From MED-G116 sp038107835 (lineage in GTDB: Bacteria > Pseudomonadota > Alphaproteobacteria > Puniceispirillales > Puniceispirillaceae), in contig JAYNHH010000001.1 in assembly GCA_038107835.1 (NCBI GenBank), forward strand, positions 141,330-205,329: a DNA stretch of 64,000 nucleotides, in the 5' to 3' direction. Positions 50,840 to 59,966 of this stretch are shown here, piece after piece. Numbering within the stretch: position 1 is the stretch's first letter; every line of letters starts with the position of its first letter. The position numbers and the translations under genes were made by a program. Below the pieces are notes generated by a model that was given only the letters and a program-made list of their open reading frames with translations, was not told the DNA's origin and searched no databases.

Positions 50840-52732
50840 ATGCAGACGATGCAGACTGCGCTGAAAACATCAATCGCGACTGTTTCAATTGCCGGTGATT
50901 TTCGGGAAAAACTGGCTGCAATCTCGCGGGCCGGTTATACGGGCATCGAAATTTTCGAACAGGATTTTGTCGGCTATGATGGATCTCCGGTTGATGTTGG
51001 CTGGTTGGTCGGTGATTTCGGCCTTGAGATTATGCTGTTTCAGCCATTTCGGGACTTTGAGGGGCTTCCCGAGCCCTATCGCAGCCGTGCTTTTGATCGC
51101 GCGGAACGAAAATTTGACCTGATGAATGATCTTGGTGTTGATCTGGTACTTGTGTGCTCAAACATCTCACCCGCAGCGTTGGGCGGCATTGATCGGGCGG
51201 CAGATGATTTTGCTGAGCTGGGTGAGCGAGCCAAGGCGAAGAATATACGTATTGGTTATGAGGCGCTGGCCTGGGGTCGGCACATCAACGATCACCGTGA
51301 TGCGTGGGAAGTTGTTCGCCGGGCAAACCATAGCAATGTAGGGATTATTCTTGATAGTTTTCACACGCTGGGCCGCAAGATAGATCCTGAATCCATCCGT
51401 TCGATACCCGGCGACAAGATATTTTTTGTACAGCTTGCGGATGCGCCTAGAATTGACATGGACCTGTTCTACTGGTCCCGGCATTTCCGCAACATGCCTG
51501 GTGAGGGTGATCTGGCTGTTGTTGATTTTATGCGCGCGGTTGCGGCAACAGGCTATGATGGGCCGTTATCACTCGAGATTTTCAATGATCAATTTAGGGG
51601 AGGAAGCCCGCTGACCATTGCGCGGGACGGGCATCGGTCACTGATAAGCCTGATGGATGACGTGTGCCGGTTGGAGCCGGACATTCGCCTCGATGTGGCC
51701 CCGATGCCTCCGCGCAGCAGATGTCATGGTTTCGAATTTGTTGAGTTTACCTCCAATGAGCAGGAAGCCGAGGGCTTGGCGGCAACGCTGCAGGCGCTTG
51801 GCTTTGAGCTGGCTGGCCATCACGTTTCCAAACAGGTGGCGCGCTGGTGCCAGGGCGATATCAACATTCTGGTTAATACAGAGGAAGCGGGATTTGCACA
51901 TTCTGCATATCAGGCACATGGAACATCTGTCTGTGATATGGCTTTGCGTGTCGACAATGCTTCCGACACCATTGCGCGCGCAGGTGAGTTGGGGGCGGAG
52001 ATGGTTAAAACAGCAGATATTGCCGGTGAACTCTCGATCCCCGCGATCAAAGGTGTGGGGGGTGGAATTGTCCATTTCGTTGACGATGAAAGTGAGTTGG
52101 CAACGCTTTGGGATGTTGATTTTACGCCAGTGAACGGTACCACCACCTTTGAAGGGGTGGGCCTGCGCTCAGTTGATCATCTCGCGCAAACGATGAAGTA
52201 TGAGGAAATGCTCACCTGGACATTGTTCTACACATCCATTTTTGATGTGGACAAGGTGGCCATGGTTGATGTCGTTGACCCCGGAGGGCTGGTCCGCAGT
52301 CGTGCCATTCAAAATACAAGTGGAAAACTGCGCATTACATTGAATGGTGCCGAAAATCAGAACACGCTTGCCGGACGCTTTATCAGCCAGACATTCGGCG
52401 CTACTGTTCAGCATATTGCCTTTGGCTGCGAGGATATCTTCGTCACCGCCCAGCAACTCTCGGAGCGTGGATTTGAGGCCTTGTCGATGTCGGCCAATTA
52501 TTATGATGACCTCGGCGCCCGTTTTGGCCTTGAGGAGTCGTTTCTCAGCCGGCTGAGGGATATGAATATTCTCTATGATGAAGATGACAAGGGTAGTTTT
52601 TTCCAGCTCTATAGCCGTGCGTGGGGTGGTGAGCTATTCTTTGAGATTGTGCAACGTGTCGAGGGATACCAGGGATATGGCGCGCCCAACGCACCCTTCA
52701 GAATCGCCGCACAGAGACGGGAGCTCGGCTGA
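50840..52732 (+). CDS. quiC: 3-dehydroshikimate dehydratase fused to an HPPD-like domain (QuiC type)
   Basis: 630 residues. The N-terminal part (1 to ~270) is a TIM-barrel dehydratase: SIAGDFREKLAAISRAGYTGIEIFE, IRIGYEALAWGRHINDH, GIILDSFHTLGR and LSLEIFNDQFRGG carry the metal ligands. The C-terminal part (~290-630) is a two-repeat VOC domain like 4-hydroxyphenylpyruvate dioxygenase (FEFVEFTSNEQEAEGLAATL, VDHLAQTMKYEEMLTWTLFYTS, HIAFGCEDIF). This exact fusion is known for bacterial QuiC1 enzymes, which dehydrate 3-dehydroshikimate to protocatechuate in quinate and shikimate breakdown. The C-terminal domain's role in catalysis is not certain. No ring-cleavage dioxygenase is in the window. Confidence 0.88.
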   Translation: MQTMQTALKTSIATVSIAGDFREKLAAISRAGYTGIEIFEQDFVGYDGSPVDVGWLVGDFGLEIMLFQPFRDFEGLPEPYRSRAFDRAERKFDLMNDLGVDLVLVCSNISPAALGGIDRAADDFAELGERAKAKNIRIGYEALAWGRHINDHRDAWEVVRRANHSNVGIILDSFHTLGRKIDPESIRSIPGDKIFFVQLADAPRIDMDLFYWSRHFRNMPGEGDLAVVDFMRAVAATGYDGPLSLEIFNDQFRGGSPLTIARDGHRSLISLMDDVCRLEPDIRLDVAPMPPRSRCHGFEFVEFTSNEQEAEGLAATLQALGFELAGHHVSKQVARWCQGDINILVNTEEAGFAHSAYQAHGTSVCDMALRVDNASDTIARAGELGAEMVKTADIAGELSIPAIKGVGGGIVHFVDDESELATLWDVDFTPVNGTTTFEGVGLRSVDHLAQTMKYEEMLTWTLFYTSIFDVDKVAMVDVVDPGGLVRSRAIQNTSGKLRITLNGAENQNTLAGRFISQTFGATVQHIAFGCEDIFVTAQQLSERGFEALSMSANYYDDLGARFGLEESFLSRLRDMNILYDEDDKGSFFQLYSRAWGGELFFEIVQRVEGYQGYGAPNAPFRIAAQRRELG

Positions 52733-52735
52733 CCG

Positions 52736-53563
52736 TCAGCCAGTGGTGATTTGTTTTGCTTGGCTTCTGCGAAAAAAGGCAAAAAGAAAAACCAGCGTGA
52801 GCAACAGGATGACTGTCGGTGCTGGGGCGCTGTCGATCCAGAAACTGAGGTAAATGCCACCAATCATGGCAGCCATTGTTACTGCAATGGCGATCGGGAT
52901 CATTCGCTTGAACTGACTGGTCAGAAGAAAGGCTATCGCACCGGGGGCGATCAGCAGTGAAATTGCCAATATGAGACCAGCCGCCTTCAACGTGGCGACA
53001 ATGGTCATGGACAGTGCGGCAAGCAGTCCAAAATGCAGGGCCGCAACATTCAGCCCCATGGCGCTGGCTTGCACAGGATCAAAGGATTGCAGCAGGAGGT
53101 CAGACCATCTTGCCATCAAGAACAGACTCACGCAGATGGAGATCATCAAGGCTGTGAGCAAGTCAGTGCCGTCAACACCAAGCATGTTGCCAAACAGGAT
53201 ATGGTCGAGATGGACATCGGTCTCTATGCCTGTGTAGAGAACCAATCCCAGCGCAAACATTCCTGAAAACACCACACCCATGATGGTGTCGCGCTTGACC
53301 CTGCAGTTTTCAGCCACATACCCCGTCGTCAGAGCACAGCACATGCCAGCCGCAAACGCCCCGATCATCAAAGGAAGATTCAGCAGATAAGCAAGCACAA
53401 CGCCCGGCAAAATGGCATGGCTTATGGCATCTCCCATCAGCGACCAGCCCTTGACGATGAGAAAACATGAAAGAAAGGCGGTCGGCACGGATATGATCAG
53501 GCCAATGATGAAGGCTTTCTGCATGAAGCCGAATGCGAGGGGTTGCAGCAGAACATCGATCAT
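52736..53563 (-). CDS. sitD: Mn/Fe (Zn) ABC transporter, permease SitD-like
   Basis: 275 residues from ATG 53563, which overlaps the previous gene's stop (ATGA); an ORF extension to 53665 is unsupported. It has about eight membrane helices of the ABC-3 (ZnuB/MntB/SitCD) family, with FLIVKGWSLMGDAISHAILPGVVLAYLL and SDVHLDHILFGN-type segments. It forms the channel together with SitC. It is the last gene of the minus-strand operon and converges on quiC with only 3 bp between stops. Confidence 0.92.
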   Translation of the reverse strand: MIDVLLQPLAFGFMQKAFIIGLIISVPTAFLSCFLIVKGWSLMGDAISHAILPGVVLAYLLNLPLMIGAFAAGMCCALTTGYVAENCRVKRDTIMGVVFSGMFALGLVLYTGIETDVHLDHILFGNMLGVDGTDLLTALMISICVSLFLMARWSDLLLQSFDPVQASAMGLNVAALHFGLLAALSMTIVATLKAAGLILAISLLIAPGAIAFLLTSQFKRMIPIAIAVTMAAMIGGIYLSFWIDSAPAPTVILLLTLVFLFAFFRRSQAKQITTG

Positions 53564-54420
53564 CGTTGTAAGCCTGAGCGTGCAGTTGTCAGCTTCCGTG
53601 CCGTTAAAAGGCCATGCTTTGGGGCAAGCAGGAAAGCAAGACCGAACAGAATGGTCTGCAGGCATATGATTATGCCACCGGTCGCACCGTCCAGAAAAAA
53701 GCTGGCATAGGCACCCAGAAAGCTGGAAACCGTTCCGATTATGACACTGAGGATCAGCAGACGCGGGAAATGATCTGTCAGTAGATAGGCTGTTGCGCCC
53801 GGCGTGATCACCAGCGCTATCACCAGAAAGGCGCCAACCGTCTGCAACGCTGCAACACAGCAGGCAGACAGGATGGTGAAAAAGATCAGGTTCAGCCTCT
53901 CCGGGTTCAGACCAATGGAGCGCGCATGAGTCTCATCAAAGAAAACAACCATCAGGTCACGCCATTTCAGCATGAGAACAGCTAGTGAAATGACCGCGAT
54001 CAGAAGCAATTGCAGCGTGTCGTCAGGGGTAATCGCCAGAATGTTGCCAAGCGTGATGGTGTTCACATCAACTGATGTTGGTGACAGCGATACCAGAAAC
54101 AGCCCCAAACCGAAAAAGGAACTGAAGATCAACCCGATGACAGCATCTTCCTTTAACGCCGTCCGCTGTTTGAGAAACAGCATTGCACCTGCAGCGAGTC
54201 CACCTGAAAAAAATGCACCGATCACGAAAGGCAGGCCGATCATGTAGGTCAGCGCGACACCTGGCACAATGGAATGGGACAGTGCATCGCCGATCAGTGA
54301 CCAGCCTTTGAGCATAAGATAGGCGGACAGGAAGGCGCAGACACCCCCAACGAGAGCGCTGACCCACATCGCATTTGTCATGTAGCCATAGCTGAAGGGC
54401 AACAGCAAGGTCTCAACCAT
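53560..54420 (-). CDS. sitC: Mn/Fe (Zn) ABC transporter, permease SitC-like
   Basis: 286 residues from ATG 54420, overlapping sitB by 8 bp. ABC-3 permease with YLMLKGWSLIGDALSHSIVPGVALTYMIGLPFVIGAF, a near copy of the motif in SitD, as expected from the paralogous pair. About eight membrane helices. Confidence 0.92.
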   Translation of the reverse strand: MVETLLLPFSYGYMTNAMWVSALVGGVCAFLSAYLMLKGWSLIGDALSHSIVPGVALTYMIGLPFVIGAFFSGGLAAGAMLFLKQRTALKEDAVIGLIFSSFFGLGLFLVSLSPTSVDVNTITLGNILAITPDDTLQLLLIAVISLAVLMLKWRDLMVVFFDETHARSIGLNPERLNLIFFTILSACCVAALQTVGAFLVIALVITPGATAYLLTDHFPRLLILSVIIGTVSSFLGAYASFFLDGATGGIIICLQTILFGLAFLLAPKHGLLTARKLTTARSGLQR

Positions 54421-55291
54421 CGGCCTCTTCCTTGCCGCGTGCTGTTTGGTGTTTGCCGTCATAGGTCACAAGGGGGCGCTCATCATCCGTCAGGATGGAC
54501 ACTTGCCGGCTGTCCATATCGTCGTGGAGATCCTTGCCGCCAATCACAAGATGCCGCAACACCCCACCAAATGCCGACTCGAGATGTTCGTGGGTAAAGT
54601 TTGTCGCCACTGGTCCGTGGTTCAGCACCGTGCCATTCACCATGACAACATGGTCGCAGAATTCTGGCACCGACCCCAGATTATGTGTCGAGACAAGGAT
54701 TACCCGCCCCTCATCACGAAGTGCGCGCAACAGGGTGATGATGGCATCTTCGGTTTGTACATCGACCCCGGTAAAAGGTTCATCCAACAGGATGACCTGA
54801 CCCTGTTGAGCGAGTGCACGGGCAATAAAGACACGCTTTCGCTGCCCGCCGGATAACTCACCAATCTGTCGGTGCCGGAAGGCACTCATGCCAACACGGT
54901 CCAACGCCTCGTCTACGGCAAGATGGTCTGCGGCACTGGCGATGCGCAGCAGACCCATATGGCCATAGCGGCCCATCATCACCACATCCTCCACCAGTAC
55001 TGGAAAGGACCAGTCAACTTCCTCTGATTGCGGCACATAGGCAATCAGGCGTGATTTCAGCGCCTGGTTTACCGAGTTTCCAAGGATGGTGATGTCACCT
55101 TCGGCAATTGGGACAAACCCCATCAACGCCTTGAAAAGTGTGGATTTGCCAGCGCCATTTACCCCTACCAGACCACTTATGGTGCCCTTTTTTATGGAAA
55201 AACTTGCGTTATGTAATGCGGTATGCCCATTTTTGTAACGGACTGTCAGGTCACGAACTGCGATGGCAATGTCTGTTTCATTGTCCATCAC
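54413..55291 (-). CDS. sitB: Mn/Fe (Zn) ABC transporter, ATP-binding protein SitB-like
   Basis: 292 residues. Walker A GVNGAGKST, Q-loop YVPQSEEVDWSFPV (characteristic of the Mn/Fe SitB/MntB group), signature LSGGQRKR, Walker B VILLDEPFTGVD and switch histidine in VSTHNL. The C-terminal tail after residue ~250 is charged and variable. It starts with two adjacent ATGs (55291, 55288), overlapping the sitA stop. Confidence 0.94.
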   Translation of the reverse strand: MMDNETDIAIAVRDLTVRYKNGHTALHNASFSIKKGTISGLVGVNGAGKSTLFKALMGFVPIAEGDITILGNSVNQALKSRLIAYVPQSEEVDWSFPVLVEDVVMMGRYGHMGLLRIASAADHLAVDEALDRVGMSAFRHRQIGELSGGQRKRVFIARALAQQGQVILLDEPFTGVDVQTEDAIITLLRALRDEGRVILVSTHNLGSVPEFCDHVVMVNGTVLNHGPVATNFTHEHLESAFGGVLRHLVIGGKDLHDDMDSRQVSILTDDERPLVTYDGKHQTARGKEEADG

Positions 55292-56223
55292 AAAGCCTCC
55301 ACCAAACCATTGACTATGGTTGAGGTCGTGACACGCAGCAGATCAATATAGGTGGGAACGGGGCCGTCAGCGCTGCTCAGACTGTCGACGTATAGAATGC
55401 CGCCATAGGTGGCCTCGGTTTCACGTGCTACCTGTCTGGCTGGGTCATTATTGACCGTGCTTTCACAGAAAATAGCAGGGATGTTGTGGGTGCGGATACC
55501 ATCAATGACTTTGCGAACCTGCTGTGGCGTTCCCTGTTGATCTGCATTGATTGGCCACAAATAAAGTTCCTTGAGCCCAAGGTCGTGGGCCAGATATGTA
55601 AAGGCACCCTCACAGCTGACAAGCCATCTCCGGTCGCTCGGAATGGTGTCAACCAGCGCCCGGATTGGCGCGATGACGGAGGTTATGCGGGCTTTATAGG
55701 CGTCACCATTGCGGCGATAGATTTCGGCATGCTCCGGGTCATGTTTGGAAAAAGCGCTGACGATGTTGTCGACATAGATCATCGCATTGTCGGGTGACAT
55801 CCAGGCATGGGGATTGGGCTTTCCCGCATAATTGCCCTCGCGAATGCCAAGTGCCTGCACACCGTTTGAGAGGGTGGCCTGCGGCACGTCATTCAGATGA
55901 TCGAAAAACTGCGCAAACCACAATTCAAGATTCATCCCGTTCCAGAGAACCAGATCAGCATCTTGCGCGCGCAGTATGTCCCGTGGGGTCGGTGAATAGC
56001 GGTGAATTTCAGATCCTGGCTTGGTGATCGACTCGACGACAGCTGCGTCGCCAGCAACATTGCGTGCCATATCTGCAATTACGGTAAACGTGGTAACTGC
56101 CTTGAACTTCTCATCCGCATGCACGATCGAACTGGCCAGAGTGCCAAAGGTGGCGCACAGCAGGACGCAGATAGCGATCTGCGCTACATGGATGCTGCGC
56201 CAAGCAGCCATCGCTGGGGACAT
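55288..56223 (-). CDS. sitA: Mn/Fe (Zn) ABC transporter, binding protein SitA-like
   Basis: About 311 residues from ATG 56223 (56211 also possible). A signal peptide covers roughly residues 8-36 with cleavage near IVHA. Cluster A-I metal-binding protein: the four ligand sites are visible as HRYSPTPRDI (His), NPHAWMSPDN (His), SCEGAFTYLAHD (Glu) and YVDSLS (Asp). Glu in place of the third His and absence of a histidine-rich loop point to manganese or ferrous iron rather than zinc. An ATG at 56286 overlaps the operator-like palindrome, so it is an unlikely start. Confidence 0.9.
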   Translation of the reverse strand: MSPAMAAWRSIHVAQIAICVLLCATFGTLASSIVHADEKFKAVTTFTVIADMARNVAGDAAVVESITKPGSEIHRYSPTPRDILRAQDADLVLWNGMNLELWFAQFFDHLNDVPQATLSNGVQALGIREGNYAGKPNPHAWMSPDNAMIYVDNIVSAFSKHDPEHAEIYRRNGDAYKARITSVIAPIRALVDTIPSDRRWLVSCEGAFTYLAHDLGLKELYLWPINADQQGTPQQVRKVIDGIRTHNIPAIFCESTVNNDPARQVARETEATYGGILYVDSLSSADGPVPTYIDLLRVTTSTIVNGLVEAL

Positions 56224-56285
56224 GACAGGTGTCAATACACGGTTTCCTTGTGTGAACAGGCGCTCATTTGCATATACTAATAACA

Positions 56286-56299
56286 TTAGGCATGCCTAA
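56286..56299. promoter_or_regulatory. Palindrome before sitA, possible metal-regulator operator
   Basis: TTAGGCATGCCTAA is a perfect 14-bp palindrome about 63 bp upstream of the preferred sitA start. TTAGG/CCTAA half-sites resemble those of DtxR/MntR-type metalloregulators. On the minus strand a TATTAGTATATG stretch just downstream could be the -10 region. Confidence 0.55.
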
Positions 56300-56545
56300 C
56301 TCTAAAAGCAATGTCTTAAGTTTGTCTTTTCCCAGCGAGTGCTTTTGTCATGCCGCCTGAACCTGTCTGGAACCACACTTACATTTCTTAATGCCAAAAA
56401 AGAAAAATTAATAAAACTAATAAAAACAATTTGTTAAATAATTTATAGGAAAAATGAAAAACAATTTTAAAAAAATTTACAAAAAAGAAGAAACTGTAGA
56501 TGATCATGCAATCGAAAAAGCAAGCGCGTTTGCAAAGGACAGATT
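56300..56545. promoter_or_regulatory. AT-rich divergent region between sitA and bhcA
   Basis: About 246 bp without a supported gene. Bases ~56395-56500 are extremely AT-rich, with A-tracts typical of UP elements or nucleoid-protein sites. The bhcA promoter must lie here, but I cannot place boxes reliably. A small frame starting at ATG 56454 with AGGA upstream runs out of frame into bhcA (68 codons) and is not called as a gene. Confidence 0.45.
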
Positions 56546-57736
56546 ATGTCTGATCAAAATCCATTATTCATTCCCGGTCCCACCAACATTCCTGACCGGT
56601 TGCGGCAGGCGATGGACGTCCAGACACGTGATCACCGGGCGCCTGATTTCGTTGATTTGATGCTGCCGGTTCAAGCAGGTGTAAAAGAGGTTTTTGGAAC
56701 TGATAGCGCCCGCACATTGTTCTTCCCGGCAAGTGGTACCGGTGGTTGGGAAGCCGCCATCACCAACACCCTGAGCGTGGGAGACAAGGTTCTCATGGCT
56801 CGAAATGGTGTTTTCAGTCATCGATGGATTGATCTTTGCCAGCGTCATGGGCTGGAGGTTCAGGTGATCGACTGCGTCTGGGGGAATGGCGCCCCGGCAG
56901 ACAAGATTGAGGCAGCGCTGGCTGCGGATGCTGGCCAGCAGATCAAGGCAGTCCTGATCACTCACAATGAGACAGCCACCGGTGTCCGCTCCGACATTGC
57001 CAGCATTCGTGACGCGATGGATAGCGCCACGCACTCAGCTCTGTTGTTTGTCGATTGTGTCAGCTCGCTTGCCTCAATGCCATTCGCGATGGATGAATGG
57101 GGCGTTGATATCGCTGTCGCCGGTTCACAGAAGGGTTTCATGCTTGCCACCGGCATGGCGATCCTCGCAGTCAGCCAGAAGGCACTCGACACCATGGAGC
57201 AGGCAAGTTTGCCTCGCACTTTTTTTGATTTCAGAGACATGATCAGGGCAACAGATGAGGGGGGCTACCCCTATACACCACCGATGAACCTGATGGCAGG
57301 GCTTCGCGAGAGCCTTACGATGCTGAGTGAAGAAGGGCTGGGCAATGTCTATGCCAGGCATTTCCGTATGGCTGAGGGTGTGCGCCGTGCGGTGTCGGCC
57401 TGGGGTTTCGAACTGGTGGCATCGTCACCGGATTTATATTCAGATACGGTTAGCGTCATTCTGACCCCACGGGGTTTTGACAGCAACTTGCTGACCCAGC
57501 ATGCGTTCAATGGATATGGAGTTTCATTTGGTGTTGGGCTTGGTGAGTTGAACGGCAAGGCGTTCCGTATTGGTCACCTTGGCAGCCTGACCGATGTCAT
57601 GGTGCTGTCTGGCCTTGCGACGATGGAAATGGCGATGGCCGATCTGGATTATCCCGTTGAATTGGGAAATGGGGTTGCCGCAGCCCAGGGCTATTTCCGG
57701 GAAAGTCGGATTGGTGTGGGCAGGCTGGCTGCGTAG
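56546..57736 (+). CDS. bhcA: Aspartate-glyoxylate aminotransferase (BhcA)
   Basis: 396 residues, a class V aminotransferase of the serine/alanine-glyoxylate type. The PLP lysine is Lys196 in AGSQKGFML; the N terminus IPGPTNIPDRLRQAMD and the C-terminal FRIGHLG are family hallmarks. On its own it would be called serine-glyoxylate aminotransferase, but the following three genes identify it as BhcA of the beta-hydroxyaspartate cycle, which makes glycine and oxaloacetate from glyoxylate and aspartate. AAAGGA lies six bases before ATG. Confidence 0.9.
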   Translation: MSDQNPLFIPGPTNIPDRLRQAMDVQTRDHRAPDFVDLMLPVQAGVKEVFGTDSARTLFFPASGTGGWEAAITNTLSVGDKVLMARNGVFSHRWIDLCQRHGLEVQVIDCVWGNGAPADKIEAALAADAGQQIKAVLITHNETATGVRSDIASIRDAMDSATHSALLFVDCVSSLASMPFAMDEWGVDIAVAGSQKGFMLATGMAILAVSQKALDTMEQASLPRTFFDFRDMIRATDEGGYPYTPPMNLMAGLRESLTMLSEEGLGNVYARHFRMAEGVRRAVSAWGFELVASSPDLYSDTVSVILTPRGFDSNLLTQHAFNGYGVSFGVGLGELNGKAFRIGHLGSLTDVMVLSGLATMEMAMADLDYPVELGNGVAAAQGYFRESRIGVGRLAA

Positions 57737-57755
57737 AGAAAGGGAATAGAAGATA

Positions 57756-58742
57756 ATGGCAGAGCATATGACAGCAGCCGATCTGACCATGGAGGACATG
57801 CGGCGGGCGCATGAAAGGATCAGGGATCATATCCATTACACGCCCGTTCTGACGTCCAGCTTCCTGAACGATCTGACTGGAGCCGAGCTGTTTTTCAAAT
57901 GTGAAAATTTCCAGAAGGCTGGGGCTTTCAAGGTGCGCGGTGCTACAAATGCTGTTTTTGGCTTGCGCGACGATATCGCGGCCAACGGTGTGGCGACACA
58001 TTCTTCAGGCAATCATGCGCTCAGCCTGTCCTATGCAGCGGGCAGGCGGGGCATACCTTGCCATGTTGTGATGCCGCATTCTGCGCCAGAGGCAAAGAAG
58101 GCAGCGGTGCGCGGCTATGGCGGCTTGATTACTGAATGCGAACCTTCGACAACAAGCCGTGAGGCGGTCTTTGCCAAGGTGCATGCCAGCACCGGTGCGG
58201 ATTTTGTGCATCCATATAATGATCCACGCGTGATTGCCGGACAGGCAACCTGTTCTGCAGAGTTGCTGGAGCAGGTTGAGGGGCTGGATGCGGTGGTTGC
58301 GCCGATTGGTGGTGGGGGAATGATTTCCGGGACCTGCCTGACATTGTCCAACCTCGCTCCCGATACAGATATCTATGCTGCCGAGCCTGAGCAGGCAGAT
58401 GATGCAGCACGGTCGTTTCAAGCCGGCAAAATCATTGCTGATGATGCCCCCATTACCATTGCAGATGGCTTGAAAGTGCCGCTCAAGGAAAACACGTGGC
58501 ATTTTGTGTCTAATTTTGTCACTGATGTGCAGACCGCGAGCGAGCAGGAGATCATCGCGGCAATGAAGCTGACATGGCAACGCATGAAGATGGTTATTGA
58601 GCCAAGCTGTGCTGTTCCACTTGCAGTTATTTTGCGCAACCCGGCTATCTATCGCGGTAGACGTATTGGTGTCATCATCACCGGTGGTAATGTTGATATG
58701 GACAGGCTCCCCTGGGTTGAGACAGGTGAAGGCGGTCTTTGA
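57756..58742 (+). CDS. bhcB: beta-Hydroxyaspartate dehydratase (BhcB)
   Basis: 328 residues, fold type II PLP enzyme of the serine/threonine dehydratase family without a regulatory ACT domain. The PLP lysine lies in FQKAGAFKVRGATNA; THSSGNHALSLSYAA and the phosphate-binding GGGGMISGTCL follow. In the cycle it converts (2R,3S)-beta-hydroxyaspartate to iminosuccinate and water. It resembles threo-3-hydroxyaspartate ammonia-lyases; the gene context favours BhcB. It is 19 bp after bhcA. Confidence 0.9.
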   Translation: MAEHMTAADLTMEDMRRAHERIRDHIHYTPVLTSSFLNDLTGAELFFKCENFQKAGAFKVRGATNAVFGLRDDIAANGVATHSSGNHALSLSYAAGRRGIPCHVVMPHSAPEAKKAAVRGYGGLITECEPSTTSREAVFAKVHASTGADFVHPYNDPRVIAGQATCSAELLEQVEGLDAVVAPIGGGGMISGTCLTLSNLAPDTDIYAAEPEQADDAARSFQAGKIIADDAPITIADGLKVPLKENTWHFVSNFVTDVQTASEQEIIAAMKLTWQRMKMVIEPSCAVPLAVILRNPAIYRGRRIGVIITGGNVDMDRLPWVETGEGGL

Positions 58743-58770
58743 AGGGGCTGCGGTTAAAGGAGATGTTGAA

Positions 58771-59934
58771 ATGAATGAACAGGTAAAAATTGAGGATCTG
58801 GAGGTCGGATATGATGTCCCGGCTGCCGTTGGAATGGATGAGTCTGAAATCCAGACACCATGTCTTGTGCTTGATTTGGATGCGTTGGAACGTAACATCG
58901 TGAAGATGGGCAATTTTGCCAAACAGATGGGTGTCCGGCACCGTGTGCATGGGAAAATGCACAAATCTGTTGATGTGGCACTCTTACAGGAGCGGCTTGG
59001 CAATTCTGTTGGTGTCTGCTGTCAGAAGGTATCAGAAGCCGAAGTGTTTGCCAGGGGTGGCATCAGGGATGTTCTTGTCTCAAATCAGGTTCGGCATCCA
59101 GCGAAGATTGACCGGCTTGCGCGCATTCCAAAGCTGGGTGCGCGGGCTATCTGCTGCGTTGACGATATCGAGAATGTGCAGGACCTCTCGGAAGCTGCCA
59201 TTACCCATGGAACGCAGATTGAATGTCTTGTCGAAATTGACTGTGGTGCAGGTCGTTGTGGTGTCACGACGACCCCGGATGTTGTGGCCATTGCCAAGGC
59301 GATTGATGCGGCAGAAGGATTGAGATTCGCCGGCTTGCAGGCTTATCAGGGGGCGATGCAGCATCTCGACAGCTATCAGGACCGCAAAGCAAAAATCGAT
59401 ATAGCGGTAACAATGGTCAAGGATGCCGTGGCCGCTCTCAAGGATGAGGGGTTAAGCTGCGATATCGTCGGTGGCGGTGGCACCGGCTCCTATTACTTTG
59501 AAGGAAATTCTGGGGTTTTCAATGAACTGCAGTGCGGTTCCTACGCGTTCATGGATGCTGATTACGGACGCATCCTCGACGCTGAGGGAAACCGCATTGA
59601 TCAGGGTGAATGGGAAAATGCTCTGTTCATCCTGACCTCTGTGATGAGCCATGCGAAGGCTGACAAGGCCATTGTCGATGCTGGCCTGAAGGCGCAGTCG
59701 GTGGATTCGGGTTTGCCTGTCATCTTTGGCCGGACGGACGTTGAATATGTGAAATGCTCAGATGAGCATGGTGTTGTGGCGGATCCGCACGCTGTGCTGA
59801 AAATCAATGAAAAATTGAAACTGGTACCCGGCCATTGTGACCCAACATGCAATGTCCATGATTGGTATGTGGGGGTTCGTGGTGGCAAGGTCGAGGTGGT
59901 CTGGCCTGTATCGGCACGGGGAAAGGCCTATTAA
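58771..59934 (+). CDS. bhcC: beta-Hydroxyaspartate aldolase (BhcC)
   Basis: 387 residues, the size of characterised BhcC. A D-threonine-aldolase/DSD1-type fold III PLP enzyme: the PLP lysine is in VHGKMHKSVDVALLQ, and the metal ligands are in VPGHCDPTCNVHDW (HxCD pattern). It condenses glycine with glyoxylate to (2R,3S)-beta-hydroxyaspartate. ATG 58771 has AAAGGAG about ten bases upstream; upstream in-frame starts overlap bhcB and are not supported. Confidence 0.92.
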   Translation: MNEQVKIEDLEVGYDVPAAVGMDESEIQTPCLVLDLDALERNIVKMGNFAKQMGVRHRVHGKMHKSVDVALLQERLGNSVGVCCQKVSEAEVFARGGIRDVLVSNQVRHPAKIDRLARIPKLGARAICCVDDIENVQDLSEAAITHGTQIECLVEIDCGAGRCGVTTTPDVVAIAKAIDAAEGLRFAGLQAYQGAMQHLDSYQDRKAKIDIAVTMVKDAVAALKDEGLSCDIVGGGGTGSYYFEGNSGVFNELQCGSYAFMDADYGRILDAEGNRIDQGEWENALFILTSVMSHAKADKAIVDAGLKAQSVDSGLPVIFGRTDVEYVKCSDEHGVVADPHAVLKINEKLKLVPGHCDPTCNVHDWYVGVRGGKVEVVWPVSARGKAY

Positions 59935-59966
59935 CACGGCAACCACAAGCAACGGGATGGGGTCTG

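Noticed and set aside
58005..59003. A 332-codon minus-strand frame across bhcB and bhcC
   Set aside because: Rich in Cys, Arg and His with no family pattern, and opposite two well-identified genes.
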